A DNA stretch of 64,000 bases, taken from the NCBI GenBank assembly GCA_016716365.1, contig JADJWM010000004.1:1-64000 (forward strand), written 5' to 3'. Of the stretch, positions 40,825 to 50,475 are shown piece after piece. This stretch comes from Chloracidobacterium sp. GTDB lineage: Bacteria > Acidobacteriota > Blastocatellia > Pyrinomonadales > Pyrinomonadaceae. How positions within the stretch are numbered: position 1 is the stretch's first letter; the number at the start of each line of letters is the position of its first letter. The notes beneath the pieces are model-generated. The model worked only from the letters and a program-made list of their open reading frames with translations. It was not told the DNA's origin and did no database searches. Position numbers and translations under genes: made by a program.

Positions 40825-42453
40825 CTAGGCTTTCCCGATAGCTTTAAGATATCTTGCCAGTTCCTCACGGACCTTTGGGAAAAGGAAGAACAGGCCGATC
40901 ATGTTCGGGAACACCATCGCCAGGATCATCGCGTCTGAGAATGCAAGCACCGAACCGAGCGAAGCGGCCGCACCGATGACGACAAACAAACAGAAGATGA
41001 TCTTGAATGACATATCGGCAGCGACTGACCTGCCGAATAGATACTTCCAAGCCTGCAGGCCGTAGTACGACCATGAGATCATTGTCGAAAACGCGAACAG
41101 TGCGACCGCGACGGTCAATACGTAATCGAAGTGCGGAAGGATGTCGTTGTAGGCACTTGCGGTCAACGCCACACCCGCCGTCGTGCTCGTGTCCGCGACC
41201 TGGCCGTAAACGAAGTGGCCGTCCATGTTGTAGAGAACGATCACGATCGCGGTCATCGTGCAGATGACGACGGTATCGATGAACGGTTCCAGCAGTGCGA
41301 CGATCCCTTCGCTGGCCGGATACTTTGTTTTCACCGCAGAGTGAGCGATGGCAGCCGAACCGGCACCCGCTTCATTCGAGAACGCTGCACGGCGGAACCC
41401 TTGGATAAGGACACCGGCGATACCGCCAACCGCAGCCGTCGGTGTGAAAGCTCCGGCGAAAATAACGCCGATCGCGGCCGGGATCTCGCTAAAGTGGGCG
41501 AAGATGATGATCAAGGATGCGACAACGTAGATGATCGCCATCAGGGGAACAAGCTTTTCGGTAACGTTCGCGATCCGCTTGATACCGCCGATGATCACGA
41601 CCGCAACGAGGACGGCCATGATGATCCCGATCACCGTGCGGCCCGCTCCACCGGCCTGAATTCCAAATGTATTGATCAGCTGCGTGGTCGCCTGATTAGC
41701 CTGAAAGGCGTTGCCGCCGCCGAACGATCCGCCCACGCAGAGCAACGCGAATATGACAGCAAGGACCTTTCCGAATCCGCCCATCTTCAATTCGGCAAAA
41801 CCCCGAGAAAGGTAATACATCGGGCCGCCGTGGACGGTGCCGGTCGAATCAACGTCGCGGTACTTTACGCCGAGCGTACACTCGACGAACTTCGACGACA
41901 TCCCGAGCAGTCCGGCTACGATCATCCAGAAAGTGGCACCCGGGCCTCCGATACCGATCGCGATCGCGACGCCGGCAATATTCCCCAACCCGACCGTGCC
42001 TGAAACCGCGGTTGCAAGAGCCTGAAAGTGGTTGACCTCACCGTGATGGCTTTCATCCTTGATCGTCCGCATCACATCGCCTTCCTCAGTCATTTCGACC
42101 TCGGCCGTAGGATAGGAATGCGGCTCCGAATGCTGCGGATCGTCCCGCATTTCGATGTCGTCGTACTTGCCGCGAACGACCTGCAAAGCCAGCGGAAATC
42201 GGCGGATATTTACGAACCCGAATGCGACCGTGAAGAAAGATGCCCCGACGACCAAAAGGTAGAGGACGATTGGCAGATCGAAGGGAGTGGGCAAAGGTGC
42301 CGGATAGAAAACAATTGCTTCCCAGGCCGCCGAGATCGGAGCGAAAGCGGCATCGATCCGCTCGTCGAGACCCTGATCCTGGGCAAACGTAGAAACCGGC
42401 ATTATGACCGCAAGCGACAAAAATAGTGCCAACCGATTGATTCTGTCCTTCAT
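40825..42453 (-). CDS. Sodium:alanine symporter family (AGCS) protein
   Basis: A 542-residue Na+-coupled alanine or glycine transporter. After a signal-like N-terminus (LALFLSLAVIMPVSTFAQ) and an unusually long acidic loop (residues 95-135, with many Asp and Glu), the AGCS core begins: FQALATAVSGTVGLGNIAGVA, KFVECTLGVKYR, GTVHGGPMYYLSRG, GGNAFQANQ and RRAAFSNEAGAGSAAIAHSA. The extra N-terminal segment makes it about 70 residues longer than most members. GAGG lies five bases before the ATG. A promoter (42546-42573) and a terminator (40779-40803) define a single-gene unit. Confidence 0.93.
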   Translation of the reverse strand: MKDRINRLALFLSLAVIMPVSTFAQDQGLDERIDAAFAPISAAWEAIVFYPAPLPTPFDLPIVLYLLVVGASFFTVAFGFVNIRRFPLALQVVRGKYDDIEMRDDPQHSEPHSYPTAEVEMTEEGDVMRTIKDESHHGEVNHFQALATAVSGTVGLGNIAGVAIAIGIGGPGATFWMIVAGLLGMSSKFVECTLGVKYRDVDSTGTVHGGPMYYLSRGFAELKMGGFGKVLAVIFALLCVGGSFGGGNAFQANQATTQLINTFGIQAGGAGRTVIGIIMAVLVAVVIIGGIKRIANVTEKLVPLMAIIYVVASLIIIFAHFSEIPAAIGVIFAGAFTPTAAVGGIAGVLIQGFRRAAFSNEAGAGSAAIAHSAVKTKYPASEGIVALLEPFIDTVVICTMTAIVIVLYNMDGHFVYGQVADTSTTAGVALTASAYNDILPHFDYVLTVAVALFAFSTMISWSYYGLQAWKYLFGRSVAADMSFKIIFCLFVVIGAAASLGSVLAFSDAMILAMVFPNMIGLFFLFPKVREELARYLKAIGKA

Positions 42454-42545
42454 TTACACCTCTACTTAATTTTTTCTTACCGCTGATCGTTTCTTTGCGG
42501 GACTGCGTACTAAGGAGAGTCGGTACGCTTTGGAGTTATCCGTGC

Positions 42546-42573
42546 ATTATACCCGATTTATATGGCATGTCGA
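42546..42573 (-). promoter_or_regulatory. Promoter of the Na+:alanine symporter gene
   Basis: On the minus strand TCGACA (42573-42568), a 16-bp spacer and TATAAT (42551-42546), about 95 bp before the ATG at 42453. It is identical in both hexamers and spacer length to the promoter at 40703-40730. The site lies within the divergent region shared with the decarboxylase gene, so the two may be regulated together. Confidence 0.7.
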
Positions 42574-42605
42574 GCAGGTCTGGGCTACTATCTTCGATAA
42601 ATACT

Positions 42606-44054
42606 ATGGACGCGAAACTTGATACGCCGCCGCTCGGCGACATACCTGCCGAAGATTTTCGAAGATTTGGACATCAGATTGTCGATCGGATCGCGGACTA
42701 TTTGGATGAGATCGAATCGCTGCCAGTCCTTTCACAGGTCGAGCCGAACTGGCTGAAAGGCGAATTGCCAGAGTCGGCGCCGGAGAGTGGCGAGGACTTC
42801 GCGGACGTTCTCGCCGATGTCGATAAGCTTATCTTTCCCGCCGTGACAAACTGGAACCACCCGAACTTTCACGGGCTTTTCTCGACGTCGGGCTCGTCGA
42901 TCGGCGTATTCGCCGATATGTTCGCAACCGCGTTCGACATGAAAGCGATGCTTTGGCGGACGTCGCCCGTATCGACCGAACTCGAGGACGTTTCGCTCGA
43001 CTGGCTTCGGCAGATGATGGGTTTGCCCGAGGCGTTCGAGGGCATCATCTACGACACAGCTTCGGTCTCGACGATGCACGCGATCGCGGCGGCACGCGAA
43101 CGTGCCGGCCTTGACGTACGCAACCTCGGGATGAGCGGGCGTAACGATCTGCCGCTGATGACCGTTTACACGAGCGAGCACGTTCATTCGTCGATAGACA
43201 AATCGTGCATCACGCTCGGGCTCGGTACGCGAAGCCTTCGAAAGATCGCTGTTAACGAAAGATTCGAAATGATCCCTGAGGCATTGGCCGAGGCCATCGA
43301 AAAAGATATCGAAGCCGGCCATGTTCCGATCTGCGTGATCCCCACCGTCGGGACCACGTCGACCTCGAGCGTCGATCCGGTCGATGCGATCGCGGACATT
43401 TGCGAGAAACACGGCATCTGGCTGCACGTGGATGCGGCTTACGCGGGTTCGGCGGCGATCGTGCCGGAGATGCGGCATTACTTCCAGGGCTGGGAGCGTG
43501 CCGATTCCATCGTGACCAATCCGCACAAATGGCTTTTCACGCCGTTCGATCTGTCGGTGCTTTATTGCCGCGACCTCGGCGACCTGAAGAAAGCATTTTC
43601 GCTCGTGCCTGAATACCTGAAGACGAGCGAAGAACCGACCGTGAAGAACGGTATGGACTACGGCATTCAGCTCGGGCGGCGTTTCCGGGCATTGAAGCTA
43701 TGGTTTGTGATCCGTTATTTCGGCCGCGAGGGATTGATCGACCGCATCCGCGGCCACTGCCGGCTGGCACAATTGTTCGCATCTTGGGTTGAGGAATCGC
43801 CTAATTTTGAACTGCTCGCTCCGGTGCCGTTCGCGCTCGTGTGCTTCCGCGCGTGTCCGGCCGGCGTCGACGATCTTGACGCCTTCAACGAGCGGATCAT
43901 GAACGAGATAAACGCATCAGGCGATGCTTATATTTCGCATACGAAGCTCAACGGCAAGTTCACCTTACGTCTTTCGGTCGGAGGCGTTCGTGTCGAGGAA
44001 AGACACCTTAAGAAGGTTTGGGACCTGCTCAATAGTAAAGTTAAAACGTTATGA
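42606..44054 (+). CDS. Pyridoxal-dependent group II decarboxylase (aromatic-L-amino-acid type)
   Basis: A 482-residue PLP decarboxylase. The PLP lysine is K308 in VTNPHKWLFTPFDLS; cofactor residues appear in HVDAAYAGSAAIVPEMR, TVGTTSTSSVDPV and the substrate-side WNHPNFHGLFSTSGSSIGVFAD. Length and motifs match aromatic-L-amino-acid/tyrosine/histidine-type decarboxylases, which make amines from amino acids. The ATG at 42606 (MDAKLDTPPLG) is the family start; the upstream 37 codons are non-coding. The thioredoxin gene overlaps its stop by four bases (ATGA), so they are co-translated. Neighbouring amino acid carriers make a substrate-uptake link plausible. Confidence 0.9.
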   Translation: MDAKLDTPPLGDIPAEDFRRFGHQIVDRIADYLDEIESLPVLSQVEPNWLKGELPESAPESGEDFADVLADVDKLIFPAVTNWNHPNFHGLFSTSGSSIGVFADMFATAFDMKAMLWRTSPVSTELEDVSLDWLRQMMGLPEAFEGIIYDTASVSTMHAIAAARERAGLDVRNLGMSGRNDLPLMTVYTSEHVHSSIDKSCITLGLGTRSLRKIAVNERFEMIPEALAEAIEKDIEAGHVPICVIPTVGTTSTSSVDPVDAIADICEKHGIWLHVDAAYAGSAAIVPEMRHYFQGWERADSIVTNPHKWLFTPFDLSVLYCRDLGDLKKAFSLVPEYLKTSEEPTVKNGMDYGIQLGRRFRALKLWFVIRYFGREGLIDRIRGHCRLAQLFASWVEESPNFELLAPVPFALVCFRACPAGVDDLDAFNERIMNEINASGDAYISHTKLNGKFTLRLSVGGVRVEERHLKKVWDLLNSKVKTL

Positions 44055-44482
44055 TCGTACGATGTCCCGACTGCGGTTCCCGAAATCGCGTCCTTCCCGA
44101 AGCAGCACTGAAAAAACAGCCGGTCTGCGGCAAATGCGGACGTTCTTTGCCGACTCCGCCGGCTGGGCCGGTGACCGTGACGGACACCAACTTTGGAGAA
44201 CTTGTGGAGGCGTCACCGTTGCCGGTACTTCTCGATCTGTGGGCAGCCTGGTGCGGACCCTGCAGGGTGATCGCCCCGACGATAGAAGCGCTTGCCAACG
44301 AGCTTGCGGGCAAGGTGCTGGTGGGTAAACTCGACGTCGATGCAAACCAACGAACTGCGGCACGTTTCGGTGTCCAAGGAATACCGACGCTACTGATCCT
44401 GAAGGACGGCCGCGAGGTCGATCGTCTTGTCGGCGTGCAATCGCGTGAGGCCATCCTCCAGCGGCTGCGGCCGCATTTCTAA
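44051..44482 (+). CDS. trxC: Thioredoxin with N-terminal zinc ribbon (TrxC/thioredoxin 2 type)
   Basis: A 143-residue thioredoxin. An N-terminal zinc ribbon with CPDC (C5, C8) and CGKC (C26, C29) precedes the thioredoxin fold with active site WCGPC at 67-71 and the cis-Pro in FGVQGIPTLLIL. Such TrxC proteins are oxidative-stress disulfide reductases in the cytoplasm. The start overlaps the decarboxylase stop by four bases. It is convergent with the MFS gene, with four bases shared. Confidence 0.93.
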   Translation: MIVRCPDCGSRNRVLPEAALKKQPVCGKCGRSLPTPPAGPVTVTDTNFGELVEASPLPVLLDLWAAWCGPCRVIAPTIEALANELAGKVLVGKLDVDANQRTAARFGVQGIPTLLILKDGREVDRLVGVQSREAILQRLRPHF

Positions 44483-45972
44483 TTTTTTTCCTCTTTCACC
44501 TCTTCCCAGATCTTGTGTCCGTGCGTTTCTCGCAGGAAGATCGCGCCGACGACGAATGTTATGGCGGCGATCGCCATGGGGTAATAAAGCCCGGCGTAAA
44601 TGTTTCCGGTCTGGGCGATCAGCGAAACGCCGATCAGCGGCAGAAGGCCGCCGAAAACGCCGTTACCTATATGGTAAGGGAGCGAAAGTGCCGTGTATCT
44701 TATTTTTGCTGGGAACGCCTCAACTAGGAACGCGGCGATCGGTCCGTAGACCATCGTCACCCAAAAGACCTGGATGAAAACAAGTAAGATCAGCCATCTG
44801 GCCGAAGGATCGGTAAGCAGGCCGCCAATGCCGCTATACGGGATCACCCTCTCCGCTGGAACTAAAGAACCGTCATCGGCGCGCTTTTGCGGCGTGAGCT
44901 TGATCGCCCCGGTTACCGGATCTTTTGTCGAACTTGCCGTAACAACGTTCGAACCCGCGGCCGACTGCATCGCGCTGTAGATCGGCATATACGTCAGCAC
45001 CGCGAGCAGGCATCCACCCAAGATTATCCATTTCCGCCCTATTCGGTCGCTCACGGCCCCCCAGATAACAAAGAACGGCATCGCCAGGAGCAGGGCTATC
45101 GCGACAATGTATTGCGACGAGACCGTGTTGACGTTCAAGATCGACTGCAGGTAGAACAATGCGAAGAACTGGCCTGCGTACCAAACCACGCCTTGTCCGG
45201 CCGTAGCACCGAAAAGCGAGATCAGCACCCGCTTCAAGTTTTGCCATCGCGTGAAAGCCTCGATCAGCGGGTTAGCGGAGGTCATTCCGGTCGATTTCAC
45301 GTGCTGGAAGATCGGCGATTCCTCCATTCGCAGGCGAATATAGAGCGAGATGGCCACCAGGATGATCGAGATCAGGAACGGTATGCGCCAACCGGCGATC
45401 GTGCCTTCGGTGCCGGCGAACTGGCCCGGTGTCATCAGGTTCTGGACAAACAGGATAATTATCAGCGACATGAACAGGCCGAGAGTCGCCGTTATTTGAA
45501 TGAACGATGTGTAGAAGCCGCGTTTGTTGTCCGGCACGTGTTCCGCGACGTAAACCGCCGCCCCGCCGTACTCGCCGCCAAGCGCGAGGCCCTGTAAAAC
45601 CCGAACAAGCAGCAATCCTATCGGAGCGGCCCAACCAATGACCTCGTAGGTCGGCAGGAACCCGATCACCGCCGTCGAGCAGCCCATGATCAGCAGCGTG
45701 ACCAGGAACGCATATTTGCGGCCGACGATATCTCCGATCCGTCCAAAGAAAAGTGCCCCGAACGGACGTACAACAAAGCCGACCGCAAACGTCGCTAAAT
45801 AGGCTATATAGGCGAATGTGTCGTTTCCCGGCGGGTAAAATAGTGGGGCAATTATCGGTGCAAGGCTGCCGAAGATGTAGAAGTCGTACCATTCGATCAT
45901 CGTCCCGATCGACGATGCCCCTATCACCTTCCAGATCTTGTTTTTAGAAATACCATTATCGGTCTCTGCCAT
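44479..45972 (-). CDS. MFS transporter, metabolite:H+ symporter (MHS) family
   Basis: A 497-residue, 12-helix carrier. MHS signatures are ASSIGTMIEWYDFYIFGSLA, VGFVVRPFGALFFGRIGD IVGRK and LALGGEYGGAAVYVAEHVPD. Known relatives move proline/betaine (ProP), shikimate, citrate or 2-oxoglutarate. The long loop at residues 335-380 (with QSAAGSNVVTAS) is an insertion not seen in the shorter relatives. The ATG at 45972 has GAGAGGG eight bases upstream. Confidence 0.9.
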   Translation of the reverse strand: MAETDNGISKNKIWKVIGASSIGTMIEWYDFYIFGSLAPIIAPLFYPPGNDTFAYIAYLATFAVGFVVRPFGALFFGRIGDIVGRKYAFLVTLLIMGCSTAVIGFLPTYEVIGWAAPIGLLLVRVLQGLALGGEYGGAAVYVAEHVPDNKRGFYTSFIQITATLGLFMSLIIILFVQNLMTPGQFAGTEGTIAGWRIPFLISIILVAISLYIRLRMEESPIFQHVKSTGMTSANPLIEAFTRWQNLKRVLISLFGATAGQGVVWYAGQFFALFYLQSILNVNTVSSQYIVAIALLLAMPFFVIWGAVSDRIGRKWIILGGCLLAVLTYMPIYSAMQSAAGSNVVTASSTKDPVTGAIKLTPQKRADDGSLVPAERVIPYSGIGGLLTDPSARWLILLVFIQVFWVTMVYGPIAAFLVEAFPAKIRYTALSLPYHIGNGVFGGLLPLIGVSLIAQTGNIYAGLYYPMAIAAITFVVGAIFLRETHGHKIWEEVKEEKN

Positions 45973-46174
45973 CGATCCCTCTCGTTCAACACGGATACGG
46001 CATTTTCACCGAGAGTGCGGAATTGCGCAAAGAGTCTTAGATACTTCCCTTTGAGATCGATTTGAGTTTCCTGGACTATGCATTTATGATGCGGGGCGGG
46101 TTCACCTTTTTAATTTGCAGACACATTGTGCTTGTGCGGGGATTCCTATCCCCTTGACGGGAATCGCTTTCCAG

Positions 46175-47158
46175 ATGTTTCAGCATCCACTCTTCGGGGT
46201 TTCTGCGGCCCTTCTGTCCACAGCTTCCCATCGGACGCTTCGCCGTCTTGCCGGGACGCGGGGCCGGCCGCCCGTCGAGATGCTGGATGTCGCTCCGGCG
46301 GAGATCGAGTCGGCCGTTTGCGAACGCTCGCCTAAATTCAGAAAGGCGGCCGGGAAGGTCGCAGCTATCCTAAATGAACTTTCACTCCGGCGGCAGAGGT
46401 TCCTGACTACCGGTGATCATCTTGAGCTTTACCCTACATTCGCCTGTAACATGGTAGCCGAAGATTTCTATCACATGGTGCGCCTGACCTCGAGTGACAC
46501 GGCGTTACTCTTCGACGTGGTCGTGACATTCTATGACGCTCACGAAGCGAATCGACGGGCTTTCGCCGCAGGCGGGCTGGCCGCGGTCGAACCGCATTGG
46601 CGGCGATATTTTAAGAGGGCCGTCAAGCTGAATCGCAGCCGGTCGAGTTCGCAGGCCGACATTCTTCTCCTTATCCTTGACGGCGTTGAAGCGCACCTCG
46701 CCGACCTCCCGCGGGCGCTGACACACGTTTCGGCCGTCTACGGCCGCCCGCTCGGCGTGATCGAAGATGAATATGACTCGATCGACCCGCTTATCAGTCA
46801 AAGCGTTTTCTGGTCGATCCGCGACATCCGCCGGGCCCGAAAGCTCGACGACACACGCCTGATCGAAAGGTGCATGGCGGTCGGGGCGAATTATGTGATC
46901 TACGAACGTCGAAAGGCCTGGAGGATAGCCGTGAATGACCTGCCGATGCGGACAAAACTGCCGCAGCCGGTCCTTGATCGCGATCAGATCGACAGGAGCA
47001 AACTTTCGGCCGTTTTTGACTTGATCTGTTTCCGGGCACGGGGACGTTTCGGCAGCGGTGACGAACAGAACCGGCTTCCGGACAATGACGCCCTATTCGT
47101 ATCCGATAGCGTCGACAACATTGATCCGCGAAGCGTGACGTGCCGGTACCCAGGCTGA
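46175..47158 (+). CDS. Uncharacterised protein, possibly DUF5995-like
   Basis: A 327-residue soluble helical protein. The segment ADILLLILDGVEAHLADLPRAL weakly resembles the core of DUF5995 proteins (a helix with a His followed by a DLP-A-L turn), and FYDAHEANRRAFAAG earlier fits the same idea; I would not insist. The start is uncertain: ATG at 46175 or 46280. The 3' end overlaps the convergent ABC permease by 66 bp, which is unusually long and could mean the true protein is shorter or that the two mRNAs interact. Confidence 0.55.
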   Translation: MFQHPLFGVSAALLSTASHRTLRRLAGTRGRPPVEMLDVAPAEIESAVCERSPKFRKAAGKVAAILNELSLRRQRFLTTGDHLELYPTFACNMVAEDFYHMVRLTSSDTALLFDVVVTFYDAHEANRRAFAAGGLAAVEPHWRRYFKRAVKLNRSRSSSQADILLLILDGVEAHLADLPRALTHVSAVYGRPLGVIEDEYDSIDPLISQSVFWSIRDIRRARKLDDTRLIERCMAVGANYVIYERRKAWRIAVNDLPMRTKLPQPVLDRDQIDRSKLSAVFDLICFRARGRFGSGDEQNRLPDNDALFVSDSVDNIDPRSVTCRYPG

Positions 47159-49654
47159 GATCACGGCCAACGCGATCATTACCGGGACGGCGATAACGAC
47201 AAGCTTTACCGGAAGGACCATCGGCAGCGAAAAGCCGGAAACAACTCTGGACGCGGTATTTACTAGGAAGTAGGCGTTCATCAATCCGCCGACGCCGCCC
47301 GCAAAAAGCCCGATCAACGCGATCGCGACGCCCTCAAGCAGGATCATCTTTAAGAGCTGCCGCCTCTTCCCGCCGATCGCCCTGAGAATGCCGATCTCAC
47401 GCCGCCGTTCCGCAACCGAGATGACCATCGTGTTGACCAGCCCCAGGACGGCGACAAAGAACGCGATCGCCATTTGCACATACATCAACCCGAAGAACTG
47501 ATCGACGACATCTCCGACCCACCGGCGATATTCCTCGTGGGTATAAACGAAAGCTCTTTGCTCGCCGCTGAGGACGTTCTCGATCTTCGACCGCACTAGG
47601 CTGTGGTCGACGCCTGCCTTCAGGTCCAGAAGGACGTAGTCCGCATCGGTGTCCTGCCAGTATTTCGCGAGAAGGCTCCGGTCAAAAAAGATCGTGCCCG
47701 TTTGCGACCGGTAATAGTCGAGCAGGCCGACAACCGGCAGGCTCAGCGGGCCGGTCGGGGTTTCAAGCGTCACGACGTCGCCGAGGTTCACGTTCCATCT
47801 CGCCGCGAAATTGTTCGAGACAAGCATTCCTTCGCCTCGGGCGGTTATATCACGGGCTGCGGCCGCGTCGCCGACGTCCAGAATATCCGGTGCGATGTCG
47901 AAATATGCATCCATATCGTGGCTGAGCACGACGATCTCCTGACCGTCAAACGGAAAGCTGAAGATCCGGAGCGGGTCGGCACGTTCGACCTCCGGAAGCG
48001 CGGTGATCTTGCCAACGGTCTCCGCGTTGAACCGATACGTCTTGGAATTGACCTCTTCGGCGGAATTGATGACGATGTCTGCGCTGAGCGCTTTTTTGAT
48101 GCTTCGGTCGACCGCTCCCTTCTGGCTTTCGATCAGTGTGGTGGTCCCGAAAACGAAAGCGAGCCCGAGCATCAGGGCGATCACGGTCGAACCGGTTCGC
48201 CGAGGTGCCCTGGCCATAGTTTCCACGGCTATCGTCCCTTCGATCCCGAAGACCGCGCTCATGACCGGACGTATCGCTTTTGCTCCGAAATAAGTTATGA
48301 CCGGGACGAGCAATATCATCCCCAACTGCAGGATCAGTGTATAAAAAAGCTGGAAGTTCAGGTCGATCGTGGGATCGGCGAATCTGACCAGTAACAAACC
48401 GGAGACGACGAGAGCGATCCCGGCAATGAACCTTGGGAACCCGATACCGGACTCCTGGTCGCGGGTCTCGACATTGTGAAGTGCCAACGCCGGGTCCAGG
48501 TTCGACGCATAACGCGCCGGGATCCAGGCCGCGGCCACCGAGGCGACCGTGCCGGCAAGGACCGCTTCTACGGCGAAACCAAAGTTGAAGTCCAGCGGTG
48601 CCGACGAGATCGCGAATCCGTAAAATGTGGCCATTACCCGCCCGACAAACCGCAACGCAAGCTGCGCAAGCAGGAATCCGACGGCGATCCCGGTCACCGA
48701 ACCGATCAGCCCCATCGCCGCGGCTTCGAGCAGGAACATCCGCCGCACCTTTCGCCGCTCCAGCCCTAGCCCGCGAAGTATCGCGATCTCTTTCCATCGC
48801 TGGTTAACGCTGATGCTGAAGGAGTTATAGATGATGAAGAGCCCGATCGAGAGGGCGAAAAAGCTCATGATCGTCAATCCGTAATGCATTGACGAAACAG
48901 AGTTTTCAAGGCCCTGCCCGCGGAGGTCGGGTCGCACCGCCCTGATCCCGCTCGGCAGATGCTCGGTCAGCCGCCTCTGCAGCTCTTCCGTTTCGACACC
49001 GGCCGTGCCGGCGACATCGATGCGGTCGATTCGCCCCGTGCGGCCGAAAGCGTCCTGTGCCGCGGCGATGTCCATTACGGCGACATTCCCGTCAAAAATG
49101 TCGCCCGCACCGGTCGAGCGGAACAGGCCGCGGACCGTGAACTCCATCGGGCCCGATTGGATGTTGACCCTGATCCGGCCCCCTTCGCCGACGCCGAGCC
49201 GCTCGGCCAGCGAGTGAGTGATCGCGATCGAATCGCCGCGGCTGGAAAAGGCCAGCGGGTTCGAGATCGAGAGGCTCTCCTGATCGAACGTCCCTTGGTA
49301 CAAGGTCAGGTCGCTTGTCGTATCGAGCCCCAGGATCATTATCTTTTCGGCAGCGGGCCCGTCCAGCGTCGCGAAGATCTCGCAAACCGGCTCGGCAAGC
49401 TCGACCCCCTCGGTGCCGCGGACCACTCGAAGCACGTCCTCCGAAAAGCCGGTCTCGCCGGCGACGATCTGGATCGTCGACCTGCCGGCGAGCTTGTTGA
49501 TGGTCGACTGAAGCGAGTCGATCAGTGCGGAATTCGTTATCCTGACGGCGAAAAAGACCGCGACCCCCAGAGCTATCCCCAGGATCGTCAGCACCAGCCT
49601 AAGCTTGTGCCGCTGCCATTGCCGGATGGTAATGAGTGATCTTCCGCCGGTCAT
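47093..49654 (-). CDS. ABC transporter permease with FtsX/MacB-like domains (LolCE/YbbP type)
   Basis: An 853-residue permease made of two FtsX-type halves. Each half has a periplasmic domain and a membrane core: the first at 1-420 (HKLRLVLTILGIALGVAVFFAV, then FFALSIGLFIIYNSFSISVNQRWKEIAILRGLG), the second from about 500 (TMARAPRRTGSTVIALMLGLAFVFG, then IAFFVAVLGLVNTMVISVAERRREIGILRAIGG). The ATG at 49654 overlaps the ATPase stop (ATGA), fixing the start. The duplicated design resembles YbbP and LolCE-like exporters of lipids or lipoproteins. Substrate unknown. Confidence 0.92.
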   Translation of the reverse strand: MTGGRSLITIRQWQRHKLRLVLTILGIALGVAVFFAVRITNSALIDSLQSTINKLAGRSTIQIVAGETGFSEDVLRVVRGTEGVELAEPVCEIFATLDGPAAEKIMILGLDTTSDLTLYQGTFDQESLSISNPLAFSSRGDSIAITHSLAERLGVGEGGRIRVNIQSGPMEFTVRGLFRSTGAGDIFDGNVAVMDIAAAQDAFGRTGRIDRIDVAGTAGVETEELQRRLTEHLPSGIRAVRPDLRGQGLENSVSSMHYGLTIMSFFALSIGLFIIYNSFSISVNQRWKEIAILRGLGLERRKVRRMFLLEAAAMGLIGSVTGIAVGFLLAQLALRFVGRVMATFYGFAISSAPLDFNFGFAVEAVLAGTVASVAAAWIPARYASNLDPALALHNVETRDQESGIGFPRFIAGIALVVSGLLLVRFADPTIDLNFQLFYTLILQLGMILLVPVITYFGAKAIRPVMSAVFGIEGTIAVETMARAPRRTGSTVIALMLGLAFVFGTTTLIESQKGAVDRSIKKALSADIVINSAEEVNSKTYRFNAETVGKITALPEVERADPLRIFSFPFDGQEIVVLSHDMDAYFDIAPDILDVGDAAAARDITARGEGMLVSNNFAARWNVNLGDVVTLETPTGPLSLPVVGLLDYYRSQTGTIFFDRSLLAKYWQDTDADYVLLDLKAGVDHSLVRSKIENVLSGEQRAFVYTHEEYRRWVGDVVDQFFGLMYVQMAIAFFVAVLGLVNTMVISVAERRREIGILRAIGGKRRQLLKMILLEGVAIALIGLFAGGVGGLMNAYFLVNTASRVVSGFSLPMVLPVKLVVIAVPVMIALAVISAWVPARHASRINVVDAIGYE

Positions 49655-50325
49655 TCGTGCGTGATCTTTCCGTCGAGGATAGAAATGCGCCGTTCGCAAT
49701 GCTCGGCCGCAGCAAGGTTGTGCGTCACCAGCATTATCGTTGTTCCGAAGGCGTCGTGCAGCCGGTCGAGGAGGTCCATCACCTCGCCGCCGCTGTGCGA
49801 ATCCAGGTTGCCGGTTGGCTCGTCGGCAAGCAGAACCGCAGGTTCGAAGACCAGGGCGCGTGCGATCGCGATCCGCTGCCGCTCACCTCCCGAAAGTTCG
49901 TCCGGCCGATGCCGGCCGCGATGCTCGAGTCCGACCTTTTCAAGCATTGCCGACGCGCGTTCGATCGAGGTCTTCTGCGGCATGCCGTCCAGCCGAAGCG
50001 GCAGCGAAACGTTCTCGACCGCCGACAAAGTAGGAAGAAGATTGAATGTTTGAAAGATGAGGCCGATCTTCTTTCGACGCAGCAGCGTCACTTCATCGTC
50101 GGACATCCCCGACAGTGCCCGGCCTTCAAAATAGATCTCGCCGTCGCTTGGTTTGTCGAGTCCCGCGACCAGGTTAAGCATCGTGGATTTGCCGGAACCC
50201 GACGGCCCCATTATCGCTATGCGCTCGCCGCTGAATATCTCGAGATCGACGTGTTCCAGCGCGGTCACGATCTCGCTGGAACCATACCGCTTCGTTACAT
50301 TGTCGAATCGAACGACCTGTTCCAT
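49651..50325 (-). CDS. ABC transporter ATP-binding protein (LolD/MacB type)
   Basis: A 224-residue ATPase with Walker A GPSGSGKST (residues 40-48), signature LSGGERQRIAIARAL and Walker B VLLADEPTGNLD, followed by the switch His in IMLVTHN. The sequence is typical of the LolD/FtsE/MacB group that partners FtsX-like permeases. Its stop overlaps the permease start. No Shine-Dalgarno sequence is visible before the ATG. It is divergent from a LolA-like lipoprotein gene at 50476, which supports a lipoprotein- or envelope-related export function. Confidence 0.95.
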   Translation of the reverse strand: MEQVVRFDNVTKRYGSSEIVTALEHVDLEIFSGERIAIMGPSGSGKSTMLNLVAGLDKPSDGEIYFEGRALSGMSDDEVTLLRRKKIGLIFQTFNLLPTLSAVENVSLPLRLDGMPQKTSIERASAMLEKVGLEHRGRHRPDELSGGERQRIAIARALVFEPAVLLADEPTGNLDSHSGGEVMDLLDRLHDAFGTTIMLVTHNLAAAEHCERRISILDGKITHE

Positions 50326-50475
50326 CGATATTAGATTTGCGGCTTTGCCGCGGCGTGATAAGGTAACGGAAAAGGTGAACCCGGCCCGATAGGCCGAAGT
50401 TTGCGGACCGAGCCTATCTTAGGATAGATCGGGAAAAACGCAAAAGTTGAAGCCGGGCCGAGAGTTCTCGAACGT

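Noticed and set aside
41131..42003. 290-codon plus-strand ORF opposite the Na+:alanine symporter
   Set aside because: Antisense to a well-supported gene; Asp/Arg/His-rich composition typical of GC-rich antisense frames.
46115..46174. Upstream TTG start for the DUF5995-like gene
   Set aside because: No ribosome site and the extra residues are Cys/Pro-rich without protein character.
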